Shown here: positions 9,325-18,618 of the stretch, piece after piece | Layout: each line of letters opens with the position of its first letter | Position numbering within the stretch: position 1 is the stretch's first letter | NCBI RefSeq assembly: GCF_013364155.1 | Contig: NZ_CP054916.1 | Location: 8,214,001-8,278,000, forward strand | Source of the DNA: Streptomyces sp. NA02950 | GTDB taxonomy: Bacteria; Actinomycetota; Actinomycetes; Streptomycetales; Streptomycetaceae | Reading direction: 5' to 3' | Length of the DNA: 64,000 nucleotides | The notes under the pieces: model-generated | What the model was told of the DNA's origin: nothing | The model's input: the letters and a program-made list of their open reading frames with translations, nothing else | Database searches by the model: none | Translations under genes and position numbers: made by a program

Positions 9325-10345
9325 TCAGCTGGGGCATGGGCAGCAGGACCGACGGCTTGTCGGCCTTCTTGCCCTGGGTGTCGAAGTGGCGGAAACAGGA
9401 GAACGTGGCTTCCTCGTGCTTGCTCTGCACGAACTCCCGCAACTTCTCGCTCTCTTCGTAGAGGCGCAGCAGAGGGGTGTCGAAGATATTGCCGATCACC
9501 TCGGGCGCGCCGAGTTCGCAGATCAGCACATCGCCGTTGGAATGCAGATGGAGCTGCGCCTTGCCCTCGATACAGCTGGCGTAGATGACCCCCGGATCGC
9601 GCAGTAACGGCTGGAGACGCCTCCAGGATTCGCTGCCCGGCCGGAAATAGGCGGACAGACAGCTGAAGAAGATCGTGGTTCGCGGGTCGCGTGCGGTGAC
9701 CAGACGGGTGATGGCGTCGCAGATGGCATCGGCGGAGAGGGTGTTCTCATAGCCCTGGTGGACACCGGGGATCTCCATCTGGATCTCGTGCTTGCCCACT
9801 CCGAGATCCGCCGCGAACCGATGCACATCGGCCATCCGGTCGCGGGTCTCGTCGAACAGGATCGTCTCGACGACCGTGTCGATCGAGGACGACGCCACCG
9901 AGCGGCCGATCGCCTTGACGATCTTCGGGAACATCTTCTCGGTGACCTTGTAGAACGCCGAGTGGCTCACCGCGTCGGTGTGGTTGAGGGAGAAGTGCAG
10001 CACGCCCAGCCCGGCCGCTTCCAGACGGTCGAACTTCTCGTCCGTCAGCAGGGTGCCGTTGGAGTTGATCTGGGTGTGGATCCCCTTCTCGGAGCAGTGG
10101 GCGACGATGCTTTCGCAGAGGTCGAACTCAAGGAGCACCTCACCGCCGGACAGCTTGACCCGTTCCAGGTCGGGGAGCGTTTCAACGGTCTGCTTCACCT
10201 CGTCGAGGGAGAGGACGCGGCGCTCTTGGAGATCGTAGGCGCCGCAGTAGGAACACCGGAAGTTGCACCGCGAGGTGACGCCTATCTCGATCGAGCGCAA
10301 CTTGCCGAATCCGGTCTCGCTCTTCTCGATCAACTTGAATGACAT
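9299..10345 (-). CDS. Radical SAM protein with SPASM-like C-terminus
   Basis: A 348-residue radical SAM enzyme. The cluster-binding CNFRCSYC (Cys27, 31, 34) and the SAM-contacting LSGGEVLLEF are clear. The C-terminal part has further cysteines (ASCIEGKAQLHLHSNGDVLICELG and FSCFRHF) in a pattern like a SPASM/twitch auxiliary-cluster domain. INSNGTLLT and HFSLNHTD match the barrel strands of this group. Such enzymes often modify peptides (RiPP maturases) or small amines. No precursor peptide was found by eye in the flanks. GGGGGAA precedes the ATG. Convergent with the adenylate-forming gene; a SAM methyltransferase follows the same strand upstream. Confidence 0.88.
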   Translation of the reverse strand: MSFKLIEKSETGFGKLRSIEIGVTSRCNFRCSYCGAYDLQERRVLSLDEVKQTVETLPDLERVKLSGGEVLLEFDLCESIVAHCSEKGIHTQINSNGTLLTDEKFDRLEAAGLGVLHFSLNHTDAVSHSAFYKVTEKMFPKIVKAIGRSVASSSIDTVVETILFDETRDRMADVHRFAADLGVGKHEIQMEIPGVHQGYENTLSADAICDAITRLVTARDPRTTIFFSCLSAYFRPGSESWRRLQPLLRDPGVIYASCIEGKAQLHLHSNGDVLICELGAPEVIGNIFDTPLLRLYEESEKLREFVQSKHEEATFSCFRHFDTQGKKADKPSVLLPMPQLISRPPGND

Positions 10346-10463
10346 GATTCCCCCGTCTGGCCGTCCGAAGTGTGAACGCCTGGGTCACGCACGGTCGCAG
10401 CATAAGTACGGACACATCCGCCGACAAGCCCCTATGTGGCTGTCTACGCTCTCCCAACTCGCC

Positions 10464-11069
10464 TTATCCGCCGTTGAGTTGAGGCGACGTCACAGAATCG
10501 CCGACCGGACCCCGCAGAACGAGGACGGCGAGGCCGTCCGCCGCCAGCCGCTCCGCCTCGTCCCAGCCGGTGGTCAGCAGGCCGATCTCGTCCTCGTCCA
10601 GGGCAATGTCCCGCCGCTTCACGGGTGTGTGTTCAGCCAGGGGCGTGATCACCACGACAGTGCCGCCGGGGCGCGGTCGCTCCGCGAGACCGCGCAGGGT
10701 CCGGGCCCGGTCCTTCAAGAACGCGTAGACCAGCCGAAGGGTGATGAGGTCGTATCCGTCGCCACTCAGCTCGGCCAGGTCGTCGCGCTCGATGTCCAGG
10801 TGCAGCCAGCGGATGTTCTCGGCGTCGGCGCGCTCCCTCGTGGCCCGGGTGACCGCGCTGGAGGCGAAGTCGACGGCATCGACGTGATAGCCGAGATCGG
10901 CCAGGTGGGCGGCGAGTTCACCGGTGCCGCAGCCGACGTCCAGGGCTCGTCCGGAGTCGGGTGGGGGTGTGTAGGCGGCGAGCAGGGTTCTCTCGGCGTG
11001 TCTCAGGGGCCGGAAATCACGGCCGTCGGCATAGTGCTGATCCCACTGGTCCTGGGCGACGTATCCCAA
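10464..11069 (-). CDS. Class I SAM-dependent methyltransferase
   Basis: A 201-residue methyltransferase. Motif I LDVGCGTGELAAHL is near residues 43-56, then VDAVDFASSAV (motif post I), YDLITLRLVYAFLKD and a PRPGGTVVVITPL strand. The start is TTG at 11069, chosen because AGGAG lies about 8 bases upstream and the following WDQHYADG is the normal N-terminus of this group. Substrate unknown. It lies upstream of, and on the same strand as, the radical SAM gene, separated by about 120 bases, so co-expression is possible but not shown. Confidence 0.82.
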   Translation of the reverse strand: MGYVAQDQWDQHYADGRDFRPLRHAERTLLAAYTPPPDSGRALDVGCGTGELAAHLADLGYHVDAVDFASSAVTRATRERADAENIRWLHLDIERDDLAELSGDGYDLITLRLVYAFLKDRARTLRGLAERPRPGGTVVVITPLAEHTPVKRRDIALDEDEIGLLTTGWDEAERLAADGLAVLVLRGPVGDSVTSPQLNGG

Positions 11070-11165
11070 GAGGCTGCTCCTGTCGTGGTTGGGCCTGGCG
11101 GGTGCCGGGGGCGGGGGGCACGGCCAGCCGATCTCTTGATGCGTATGTGACGGATGGGCTCACCG

Positions 11166-11318
11166 TCAGCGGTCCTTCAGGAGGAGGTGCAGCAGTGTGA
11201 CCACGCCGACGCCGACCAGCAGCGCGGTTCCGAACGAAGGGTGCTCGAAGGTGACGTACACGGTGACGCTGCCCGCCAGCAGCAACAGTGCCATGCGCTG
11301 ATCCATGTGACCGTTCAT
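11166..11318 (-). CDS. Small membrane protein (50 aa)
   Basis: A 50-residue frame with a strong GGGAGGA ribosome site before the ATG at 11318. The protein starts MNGHMDQRMALLLLAGSVTV and contains two hydrophobic segments, about residues 9-23 and 31-47, ending LLLKDR. It looks like a two-helix membrane hairpin. Function unknown; no close family recognised. Confidence 0.6.
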   Translation of the reverse strand: MNGHMDQRMALLLLAGSVTVYVTFEHPSFGTALLVGVGVVTLLHLLLKDR

Positions 11319-11463
11319 GAGCCACAGTCCTCCCGGGCGACACGGCCCGCCCGTGATGTTGGCGGTGCCTGGTGGGAGGGAGAGCGGGTCGCGGCGGAAC
11401 CCTTACGCGGGTACGAGCCCCGATGTTCTGTGATGCGCGTCACATGCGATGAGGGCGTGGTCG

Positions 11464-14364
11464 CTACACCCGGTCGGTCACCCGGCCGGACGACGCCTTG
11501 AGCAGATCGCGGAGCTGGGAGCGGGCGGTGACGCCCAGCTTGGGGAAGCTGCGGTAGAGGTGTGAGCCGACGGTGCGCGGTGAGAGGAAGAGACGTTCGC
11601 CGATCTCACGGTTGCTCAGCCCCTGCGCTGCCAACCGGATGATGTGCTGCTGCTGCGGGGTCAGGGAGTTCAGCGCGTCCGGGGCGGCGGGGGCGGAGTC
11701 GACGCCGGCGGCGCGGAGTTCGGCCTGCGTACGGTCGATCCAGGGGCGGGCGCCGAGACGGCGGAACGATTCCAGCGCGGTGCTCAGCCGGGCGCGGGCC
11801 TCGGTGATGCGATGGCGGCGGCGCAGCCATTCGGCGTGGTCCAGCAGGATCTGCGCGCGTTCGAAGGGCCACTGGACGCCCGCGGGGTCGGCGAGCGCGG
11901 CGTCGAAGTGCGGTTCGGCCCGCGACGGTTCGAGCAGCGCCTGGGCGCGGTGGAGGAGGATTTGCAGCCGCGGGGACGGATCACCGGCGAGCCGTTTGGC
12001 GATACGTGCCACGACGGCGGTGGCCTCGGTGCCGTTGCCGGTGCGTACGGCCGCGGCCGCGAGTTCGGCGAGCCCGGCGAGGGAGCACGCGTAGTGGACG
12101 GGGTCGCCGTCGGCGGTGAACAGCAGCCGGAACTGTTCGTACGCGCTCACCTGGTCGCCGTCGGCCACTGCTGCCATGCCCAGCGCCCAGCGGGCCCGTA
12201 CGGCGACCGCACGGCTGCGGTCCGGGTCGATGAGGGACAGCGCGGTCCCGGCACCGCTACGGGCCTCGCTGGTCTGCCCGGTGAGCGCAAGGACGGCGGC
12301 GTCCAGCGACCGTACGGCGGCGTCGAGATGCGGGAGCCCGGCACCGGCGGACGCGGTGTTCGCGGCGGCGAGCCGGGCCTGCGCCCAGAGTCCGTGGTCC
12401 AGATACGCCCACCCCGCCGAACAGCCCAGCCCGGTGGGCAGCGCACCGCGCAGACGCCAGCGGTGGAGCGCGTCGTCGAAGATCCGTACCGCGAGCGCGG
12501 TCTCGTCGAGCAGCCACGCCATGGCGCCCAGCGAGGTGAGGAGGGAGGGGTCGTCGCCCGCCCGCTCCACCAGCGCCGGAATCGCCGCCACCCGCTCCGA
12601 CCTGTGCTCGGTGGGGTCGGTCACGGTGAGGGTCCACGGATCGTCCTGCGCCTGCGCCCGTACCGCGAGCCGGTGTTCCTCGTCGCCGGAGTAGAAACCG
12701 GCCACGGACGCGGTGGCGATCGCGACCCGGCGCAGACCCGGCGCTTCCGCCGCTCGCAGCAGCGAGGAGAGTGCGGTGGTGTGCTCGGCGGTCAGGGTGA
12801 GCACCTGTCCGATCCGCAGCGATGCCTCCGCCACGAGTGCCGGGTCATCCGTGAGCGCCCCGGCCCGCGCGGCGAGTTGACGCACCCAGCGGGGCTGCCC
12901 GGTGGAGGCCGCCGCGCCGGCGGCGCCCACCAGGCGGCGGGCGCGGTCGTGTCCGTCGGGGCTCAGTTCGGCGGCGCGTTCCAGCGTGGTGGCGGCCGCG
13001 GTGTAGCCACCGCGTTCCCGGGCCCTGGCCGCGGACTCCTCCAGCGCGGCGGCGATCTCCTCGTCGGGCCCCTCCGCGGCGGCGGCCAGGTGCCAGGCGC
13101 GGCGGTCGGGTTCAGCGGTGAGCGAGGCGGCGAGGTGGCGGTGGGCCTGCCGCCGGGCGGCCAGCGGTACGGAGTGGTAGATGGCGGACCTGATGAGCGG
13201 ATGCCGGAAACGGGCGCGTGGGCCGTTGCCCCCGCCGCCGGTGATCCTCAGCAGCCCGGCGGCCTCGGCCGGGGCCAGATCCTCGATCCGGCCCGCCACC
13301 GCCCGGTCGTCCGCCGCGACCAGGAGCAGCGCCTGCCGGGTGGTGTCGGGCAGGGCGTCGAGGTCGGCTGCGAAGACCCGCATCAGCCGGTCGGTGGGCG
13401 GCAGCAGCTCTTCGTCGGCGGTGTCCGTGCCGCAGGCGCCGTACGCGCGGGCCAGTTCGACCAGGGCCAGGGGGTTTCCGGCGGCCTGGTCGAGGATGCG
13501 CGACCGGCGGCTGCCGCTGGGCGGATGCGGCTGCCGGTCCAGCAGGAGACCCGCGGCGGTGGCGTCCAGCGGGCCCAGCGGAAGGGTGGGAAAGCCGGAG
13601 AACGGTGCGGGGGCCCCGGACCCGCCGCCCCGTGTGCCGTGGACCGGTGTGCCGCCTGGTGCGTCCCCGCCCGCTGTGCCGCCTGGCATGCCGTCGCCTG
13701 TGAGGTCCCTCGCACCGGCGAGTACGGCGAGGGGTTCGTCGTCGATGCGGCGGGCGACGAAGGCCAGCGTCTCCAGTGAGCCGGTGTCGATCCACTGCAC
13801 ATCGTCGACGATCACGAGGAGGGGTGAGCGACGGGCGAGGTCGGAGAGCAGGGCGAGGAGCGCAACGCCGAGCAGCAGGCGTCCGGGCGGGCGGGGTATG
13901 GCCGGCCGCCCGTCGATACGGGTGAGGCCGGGGTGCGCGAGGCCCGCGTCGGCCGGGCTCGCGTCCCCTGCGCCCACGTCTCCCCGGCGTGCGCCGTCCG
14001 GACCCGCGTTCCTCGGTACCGCGCCCGCTGGGTCCGCGGCCCCTGGGCGGACGTCACCCAGGCCCGCGTCGCCCGGATCGCCGTCCCCCAGACCCATCGC
14101 ACCCAGCAGCGCCGACCGCTGCCGCGCGGGCAGCCGGGCCGTCTCGCCCAGAACCGGCCGCAGCAACTGGTGCAGCCCCGCGAACGGCAGATCCGCCTCG
14201 CTCTCGCTGCCCGTCATCCGCAGCACCCGGCCCCCGTGCCGGTCCGCCGCGAGCGCGAGCAGCGTGCTCTTGCCCGCGCCCGGTTCTCCCGTCACGATCA
14301 GCACACCGCTGGTCAGCCCGAGCACGGCCGCGCTCTCCCTCTCCCGCCCGACCATGGTCACCAT
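11464..14364 (-). CDS. LuxR-family ATPase regulator (LAL type)
   Basis: About 966 residues. An N-terminal AAA/STAND ATPase has Walker A GEPGAGKSTLLALA near residues 26-39 and Walker B LLVIVDDVQWID. A long tetratricopeptide-like alpha-helical middle follows. The C-terminal LuxR helix-turn-helix is LTPQQQHIIRLAAQGLSNRE then IGERLFLSPRTVGSHLYRSF. LAL proteins are large transcriptional activators that often switch on specialised-metabolism genes. Odd feature: a repetitive D/G/P/A-rich insertion at about residues 100-165 (nucleotides near 13900-14100), with a second glycine-rich stretch near nucleotides 13600-13700, both between the ATPase motifs. Start uncertain: ATG at 14364, 14355 or the longer frame to 14391. 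Divergent from the MBL hydrolase, which it may control. Confidence 0.9.
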   Translation of the reverse strand: MVTMVGRERESAAVLGLTSGVLIVTGEPGAGKSTLLALAADRHGGRVLRMTGSESEADLPFAGLHQLLRPVLGETARLPARQRSALLGAMGLGDGDPGDAGLGDVRPGAADPAGAVPRNAGPDGARRGDVGAGDASPADAGLAHPGLTRIDGRPAIPRPPGRLLLGVALLALLSDLARRSPLLVIVDDVQWIDTGSLETLAFVARRIDDEPLAVLAGARDLTGDGMPGGTAGGDAPGGTPVHGTRGGGSGAPAPFSGFPTLPLGPLDATAAGLLLDRQPHPPSGSRRSRILDQAAGNPLALVELARAYGACGTDTADEELLPPTDRLMRVFAADLDALPDTTRQALLLVAADDRAVAGRIEDLAPAEAAGLLRITGGGGNGPRARFRHPLIRSAIYHSVPLAARRQAHRHLAASLTAEPDRRAWHLAAAAEGPDEEIAAALEESAARARERGGYTAAATTLERAAELSPDGHDRARRLVGAAGAAASTGQPRWVRQLAARAGALTDDPALVAEASLRIGQVLTLTAEHTTALSSLLRAAEAPGLRRVAIATASVAGFYSGDEEHRLAVRAQAQDDPWTLTVTDPTEHRSERVAAIPALVERAGDDPSLLTSLGAMAWLLDETALAVRIFDDALHRWRLRGALPTGLGCSAGWAYLDHGLWAQARLAAANTASAGAGLPHLDAAVRSLDAAVLALTGQTSEARSGAGTALSLIDPDRSRAVAVRARWALGMAAVADGDQVSAYEQFRLLFTADGDPVHYACSLAGLAELAAAAVRTGNGTEATAVVARIAKRLAGDPSPRLQILLHRAQALLEPSRAEPHFDAALADPAGVQWPFERAQILLDHAEWLRRRHRITEARARLSTALESFRRLGARPWIDRTQAELRAAGVDSAPAAPDALNSLTPQQQHIIRLAAQGLSNREIGERLFLSPRTVGSHLYRSFPKLGVTARSQLRDLLKASSGRVTDRV

Positions 14365-14465
14365 CCGACTGTATCCCGCACCGTGAGCCACGATGTCCGA
14401 CTGCGTCCCACGGTGCAGTCAGGTGACTGATACCGCTGTCGCCGACCGTCGCACAGGCTGGGGGC

Positions 14466-15362
14466 ATGGATACCATCACCTTGGGAAATACCGAGATCAC
14501 CCGCGTCGTCGAGCTGCCCACGAAGGGCCTCGCGCGCGACTTCGTCTTCCCCGACGTGGCCATGGAGCACTGGCGCGCGAACGAGAACTGGCTGGCCCCC
14601 GAATTCCTCGACGCGGTCGCCGACGAGATCCGCACCATGATCCAGACCTGGCTGATCCGCAGCGAGGGCCGGACGATCCTGATCGACACCGGGGTCGGCA
14701 ACGGCAGGGAGCGCCCGGCCATGCCGTTCTTCCACCAGCTGAACACCGACTACCTGAGCGGGCTGGCCGCAGCCGGGGTTCGCCCCGAGGACGTGGACAC
14801 GGTGATCTGCACCCATCTGCACGGGGACCACGTCGGCTGGAACACCTCCCTGACGGACGGCGAATGGCGGCCGACCTTCCCCAACGCCGAGTACGTGTTC
14901 CCGCGCGCCGACTTCGACTACTGGAACCCGGTGAACGGACACCGGACCCGTTCGGGGCCCAAGATGGCCAACGTCTTCGAGGACAGTGTCGCCCCCGTCC
15001 ACCAGGCCGGACAGACCGTGCTGTGGGAGGGGGACCACCACGACGTCGGCGCCGAGCTGCGGATCGAGCCCGCCCCCGGCCATACGCCCGGTTCCTCGGT
15101 CGTATGGCTGCGGTCCGGTACGGACAGGGCGGTATTCGTGGGCGATCTGCTGCACAGCCCCTTGCAGATCGTCGAGCCCGACTGCTGCCCCTGCTTCGAC
15201 GAGGACGAGACGGGGGCTCGGGCCTCCCGGCGCCGGGTGCTGGAGGAAGCCGCCGACCGGGGAGCCCTGCTGTTCCCCGCGCACTTCCCCGGCCCGGGCG
15301 CGGCCGAAGTGCGGCGCGACGGCGACCGGTTCGCGGTGAAGGAGTGGGCGGCATGGCGGTGA
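14466..15362 (+). CDS. MBL-fold metallo-hydrolase
   Basis: A 298-residue metallo-beta-lactamase-fold hydrolase. The zinc motif CTHLHGDHVGWN is near residues 115-126; LIDTGVGNGRERP supplies the preceding strand and Asp; later zinc ligands are APGHTPGSSVVW, VFVGDLLHSP and LFPAHFPGPG. This sub-branch resembles lactonase/quinolone-response-like hydrolases, so lactone or ester hydrolysis is plausible but unproven. The last 10 bases overlap the esterase gene, so the two form an operon. Confidence 0.9.
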   Translation: MDTITLGNTEITRVVELPTKGLARDFVFPDVAMEHWRANENWLAPEFLDAVADEIRTMIQTWLIRSEGRTILIDTGVGNGRERPAMPFFHQLNTDYLSGLAAAGVRPEDVDTVICTHLHGDHVGWNTSLTDGEWRPTFPNAEYVFPRADFDYWNPVNGHRTRSGPKMANVFEDSVAPVHQAGQTVLWEGDHHDVGAELRIEPAPGHTPGSSVVWLRSGTDRAVFVGDLLHSPLQIVEPDCCPCFDEDETGARASRRRVLEEAADRGALLFPAHFPGPGAAEVRRDGDRFAVKEWAAWR

Positions 15363-16480
15363 AGGCGTTCCACAACATCCCGTACGCGGCCGCCCCGACC
15401 GGCGCCGCCCGGTTCGCCGCCCCGGTCCCCGTGGACGGCACACCCGGCGCCGACGGACCGGGGCCGACCGCCCCGGCGCCCGCGCGGCGGTTCGCGCTCG
15501 ATCTGAGCCCTGTCGTAGGGCCGGGCTGGGTACGCGGCGAGAACTATCTGACCCTCAACGCCTGGACACCGCGCACCGACGGCAGCGCACCGGTGATGGT
15601 GTTCGTGCACGGCGGAGGCTTCGTCTCCGGCACCGGCCGGGCGCCGCTGTACGACGGGACGTCCTTCGCCCGCGACGGGGTGGTGCTGGTCACCCTCAAC
15701 TACCGCCTGGGCGCGCCCGGTTGGATCGATCTGCCGGGCGCGCCGCGCAACCGGGGCCTGCTGGATGTGATCGCCGCGCTGCGATGGGTGCGGGAGCACA
15801 TCGCGGAGTACGGCGGGGACCCGGGCCGTGTCACGGTGTTCGGGCAGTCGGCGGGCGCGATGATCGTCAGCGCGCTGCTGGTGACGCCCGAGGCGGCCGG
15901 GCTGTTCCACCGTGCGATCAGCCAGAGCGGTGGTCTGCACACCCTGACCGGCGAGGAGGCGGCGGAGACCACCCGGGCCCTGGCCGACCGGCTGGGCGTT
16001 CCGCCGACGGCCGAGGCGTTCGCGGACATCCCCGACGAACGCCTGGTGTCCGCGCTGGCCGAAGTGCCGGGGAGCGGAGCGCGGCTGTCCCCGCTGGGGG
16101 TGGTGCTGGACGACGCGGGACCGGCGCTTCCGGCGGATGTACTGGTGGGCACCAACACCCAGGAGTCCCGGCTCTACCAGCGGCCGGAACACACCGCGGC
16201 CATCGACGCGCTCTTCCGCGGCGCCCGGGAGCGGCTGGCGGCCCGGTACGACGGGGCGTTCGTCTACGACTTCGACTGGCGTGGAGGCCCGCTCGGCGCC
16301 TGCCACACCGCGGAACTCCCGTTCGTGTTCGACAACACCGCCCTGCCCGCCCTCCGTACGGCGAACGGCCTCCTGGGCCCGGACATCCCGCCCGCGCTCG
16401 CTGCGGAGATGCACGGGGCGTGGGTGCGGTTCGCGGCGACGGGAGATCCCGGCTGGTCGGGTACGCACACCTTCCGTTAG
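15353..16480 (+). CDS. Carboxylesterase-family hydrolase (short form)
   Basis: A 375-residue alpha/beta hydrolase of the carboxylesterase type-B family. Visible motifs are FHNIPYAAAPTGAARF, the oxyanion-hole VFVHGGGFVSGTG near 82-94, NYRLGAPGW and the nucleophile elbow VFGQSAGAMIVSALL near 161-175. A C-terminal His region includes GACHTAELPFVFDN. Family members are usually near 500 residues; this one lacks much of the middle cap region, so it is a reduced form. The ATG at 15353 overlaps the end of the MBL gene. The two hydrolases may act on the same ester or lactone. Confidence 0.85.
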   Translation: MAVKAFHNIPYAAAPTGAARFAAPVPVDGTPGADGPGPTAPAPARRFALDLSPVVGPGWVRGENYLTLNAWTPRTDGSAPVMVFVHGGGFVSGTGRAPLYDGTSFARDGVVLVTLNYRLGAPGWIDLPGAPRNRGLLDVIAALRWVREHIAEYGGDPGRVTVFGQSAGAMIVSALLVTPEAAGLFHRAISQSGGLHTLTGEEAAETTRALADRLGVPPTAEAFADIPDERLVSALAEVPGSGARLSPLGVVLDDAGPALPADVLVGTNTQESRLYQRPEHTAAIDALFRGARERLAARYDGAFVYDFDWRGGPLGACHTAELPFVFDNTALPALRTANGLLGPDIPPALAAEMHGAWVRFAATGDPGWSGTHTFR

Positions 16481-16616
16481 GTGGCGTCACCTCCCCACCA
16501 CGCTCCTCGAGATCGACGTCGGTGTCTTCCGTGCGCCGGACACGCCGGACACGGAAGACGGAGAGGCGCGGAGCGCGCGTACGGAGGCGGCCGCCGAGCT
16601 GATGAAGACGCACTGA
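16481..16616 (+). other. Possible gene remnant
   Basis: After the esterase stop, a short open stretch reads LLEIDVGVFRAPDTPDTEDG and ends AAELMKTH-stop. It has coding-like third-position GC but no start or ribosome site, so it may be the tail of a deleted gene. Weak evidence. Confidence 0.2.
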
Positions 16617-16687
16617 CCGGCGCGTCCGGAGAACGGGCCGATATCGGAGTGTGGGGGTGGGCTGGGTGAGGGGAACCGGTGCCGGGG

Positions 16688-17677
16688 TCACTCCCCGGGG
16701 AAGAGGTTGCCCACGGTCCGGCGGATCTCGTCCAGCGTCCGCATGATGCGCAGCGTCTCGTCAAGTGGCATCAGATCGGACTCCGGACGGCCTTCGGAGA
16801 CACATCGCGCCACCTCCGCGGCCTCGAAGCACAGCCCGCCGTGGAGCCGGGCCGGGGTGAAGACGTCCAGCACGGTGTTCTCCCGGCCGATGAGACGAAC
16901 CGAGGTGGGCGCGTAGAAGTCGCCGTCGAGTTCAAGGCGGGCCAGGGTGCCCGAAATGGACGCCGTGGTGGGTGTGCGTGCGAAGAGCGTGGTGTTCAGC
17001 ATGGCGTGGGCCCCGGTGTCGTTGGTGACGACCACGGACACCTGGCCGTCGACACCGGTGAAGGCACTGGTGCCGACGACGGACACCGTGGCGAACTCGC
17101 CGAGCACCATCGACGCGAAGGACACCGGATAGACACCCAGGTCGAGGAGGGCGCCACCGGCCAGCTCCGGCGCGTACAGCCGGTGGGCCGCGTCCGGCAC
17201 CATGTACTGCCCGTGATCGGCGACAATCGTCCGCACCTCACCGAGGACACCGGAGTCGAGCACCTGCCGGACCACGTCGATATGTGGCAGGAAGCGCGTC
17301 CACATCGCCTCCATGAGGAAGACACCCCGCTGCCGCGCCGCGGCGATCAGCTGCTCCGCCTCCTCCGCGTTGCGGGTGAACGCCTTCTCCACCAGGACGT
17401 GCCTGCCCGCCTCGATGGCGCGCAGCGCGTGGATGAAGTGCGCGGAGTGCGGCGACGCGACGTAGACGACATCGACGCGAGGGTCGCGGAGAAGCTCGTC
17501 GTAACTGCCGTAGGCGTTCGGTACGTCAAATCGGGAGGCGAAGGCGCGGGCGCGCTCGATGGTGCGTGATGCCACCGCGACAATGCGCTGTGCCGTGTAG
17601 GTGTGCACCGCATCGGCGAATGAGGACGCGATACCGCCGGGTGCGACCACACCCCAGTTGAGACGGGGGACTTTCAT
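16688..17677 (-). CDS. Gfo/Idh/MocA-family oxidoreductase
   Basis: A 329-residue NAD(P)-dependent oxidoreductase. It has the N-terminal Rossmann motif WGVVAPGGIASSFADAV, the family's substrate-site segment HVLVEKAFTRNAEEAEQL with the conserved E-K, and MWTRFLPHIDVV. The C-terminal half contains GGALLDLGVYPVSFASMVLG with the conserved D-x-G-x-Y. The group oxidises or reduces sugars, inositols or trans-dihydrodiols. The start at MKVPRLNW (17677) is preferred, although no strong ribosome site is visible; the frame remains open to 17866. Stands alone between an esterase and a TetR gene. Confidence 0.88.
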   Translation of the reverse strand: MKVPRLNWGVVAPGGIASSFADAVHTYTAQRIVAVASRTIERARAFASRFDVPNAYGSYDELLRDPRVDVVYVASPHSAHFIHALRAIEAGRHVLVEKAFTRNAEEAEQLIAAARQRGVFLMEAMWTRFLPHIDVVRQVLDSGVLGEVRTIVADHGQYMVPDAAHRLYAPELAGGALLDLGVYPVSFASMVLGEFATVSVVGTSAFTGVDGQVSVVVTNDTGAHAMLNTTLFARTPTTASISGTLARLELDGDFYAPTSVRLIGRENTVLDVFTPARLHGGLCFEAAEVARCVSEGRPESDLMPLDETLRIMRTLDEIRRTVGNLFPGE

Positions 17678-17905
17678 CGGGTCCGGGGTGCTCGGCGGGG
17701 GCAGGGATCGGTCGCGCGATTCATCGCGGCCCTGTCCACCGGTCGTGAGAAGACTCGTCACCGGACCCGCCCTCCTGACGTATGGGAAATCGCCGGTGAT
17801 CCCCTGTCCGTGCGCGCTCTCCGACCGGCGGAGTTCACCCAATCCGATGTCTCCTCGCTTGCGCAAGCCCCTTACTCGCGCAGGCCCCTTGAACGGTCGG
17901 GCCGA

Positions 17906-18454
17906 TCAGGTCCTGATCAGCTTGACCGCGAGTTCGTAGACCTCTTCGCGGGTGCGGCCGCCGTGGTCGGCGGCCAGGAAGTGATTGCCGACCACGAGCG
18001 AGAAGGAGAGCATGCAGCGCGCCTCGACCTCGTCCTCGTCGCTGTAGCGCTCACGGAACAGTGAGCGCAGATACTCCATGCGCCGGTTGTCGACGCGCCG
18101 CAGCCGGTGCGCGACGGCCCGGTCCCGCCGTGCCCAGTCGCGGACCGCGAGGTCGATCGCCAGCAGCCGGTCGTCGGAGGCCAGCGCGCCCGCCGTCCGC
18201 ATCCTGGCCTCGGCATCACCGCCCTCGCGCTCGACCCGCGCCGGCAGATCGTCGACGCTTTCGCGCTCCCAGGTGTCGAGCATTTCCTCCAGCAGGGCGT
18301 TCCGGTCGGCGAAGTAGCCGTAGAAGCCGCCCTTGGTGACCCCGAGGGTTTTCGCGAGGGCTTCGACGCGGACGGCGTCCGGACCGCCGTCGGCGAGTGC
18401 CCGCAGCCCGGCCTCGATCCATTTCCCGCGCGGCGTTCGGGTTTCGGCACCCAT
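17906..18454 (-). CDS. TetR-family transcriptional regulator
   Basis: A 182-residue TetR repressor. The N-terminal helix-turn-helix [20 protein letters not shown] lies near residues 31-50; the C-terminal helices form the ligand pocket. AGGAAG precedes the ATG at 18454; the open frame extends to 18508 without a better start. The divergent intergenic region contains a TATACG-N4-CGTATA palindrome, a typical TetR-type operator, so it probably represses itself and the small ABM-like gene at 18619. Ligand unknown. Confidence 0.9.
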   Translation of the reverse strand: MGAETRTPRGKWIEAGLRALADGGPDAVRVEALAKTLGVTKGGFYGYFADRNALLEEMLDTWERESVDDLPARVEREGGDAEARMRTAGALASDDRLLAIDLAVRDWARRDRAVAHRLRRVDNRRMEYLRSLFRERYSDEDEVEARCMLSFSLVVGNHFLAADHGGRTREEVYELAVKLIRT

Positions 18455-18518
18455 GGCTCTTCCTGCCTCTGTCCGTGGTGACTGAAGGGCGACGGACCCG
18501 CCGGGCACCGCAGCGTTC

Positions 18519-18534
18519 TATACGGTAGCGTATA
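18519..18534. promoter_or_regulatory. Probable TetR operator (perfect 6-4-6 palindrome)
   Basis: TATACG GTAG CGTATA, a perfect inverted repeat with a four-base spacer, lies between the divergent TetR gene and the ABM-like gene. Position and form match operators of many TetR repressors; it overlaps AT-rich promoter-like sequence. Confidence 0.7.
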
Positions 18535-18618
18535 TATCGTGTCAGCGGAGACCACGGGCAGCCGCCGGTGGTCTTCGAACCCGGCTTCCTCTGCTGATAT
18601 CTGCCTAAGGAGAACAGC

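Noticed and set aside
11644..13779. Long plus-strand frame opposite the LAL regulator
   Set aside because: Mirror of the high third-position GC of the leftward gene; Gly/Arg-rich, no domain.
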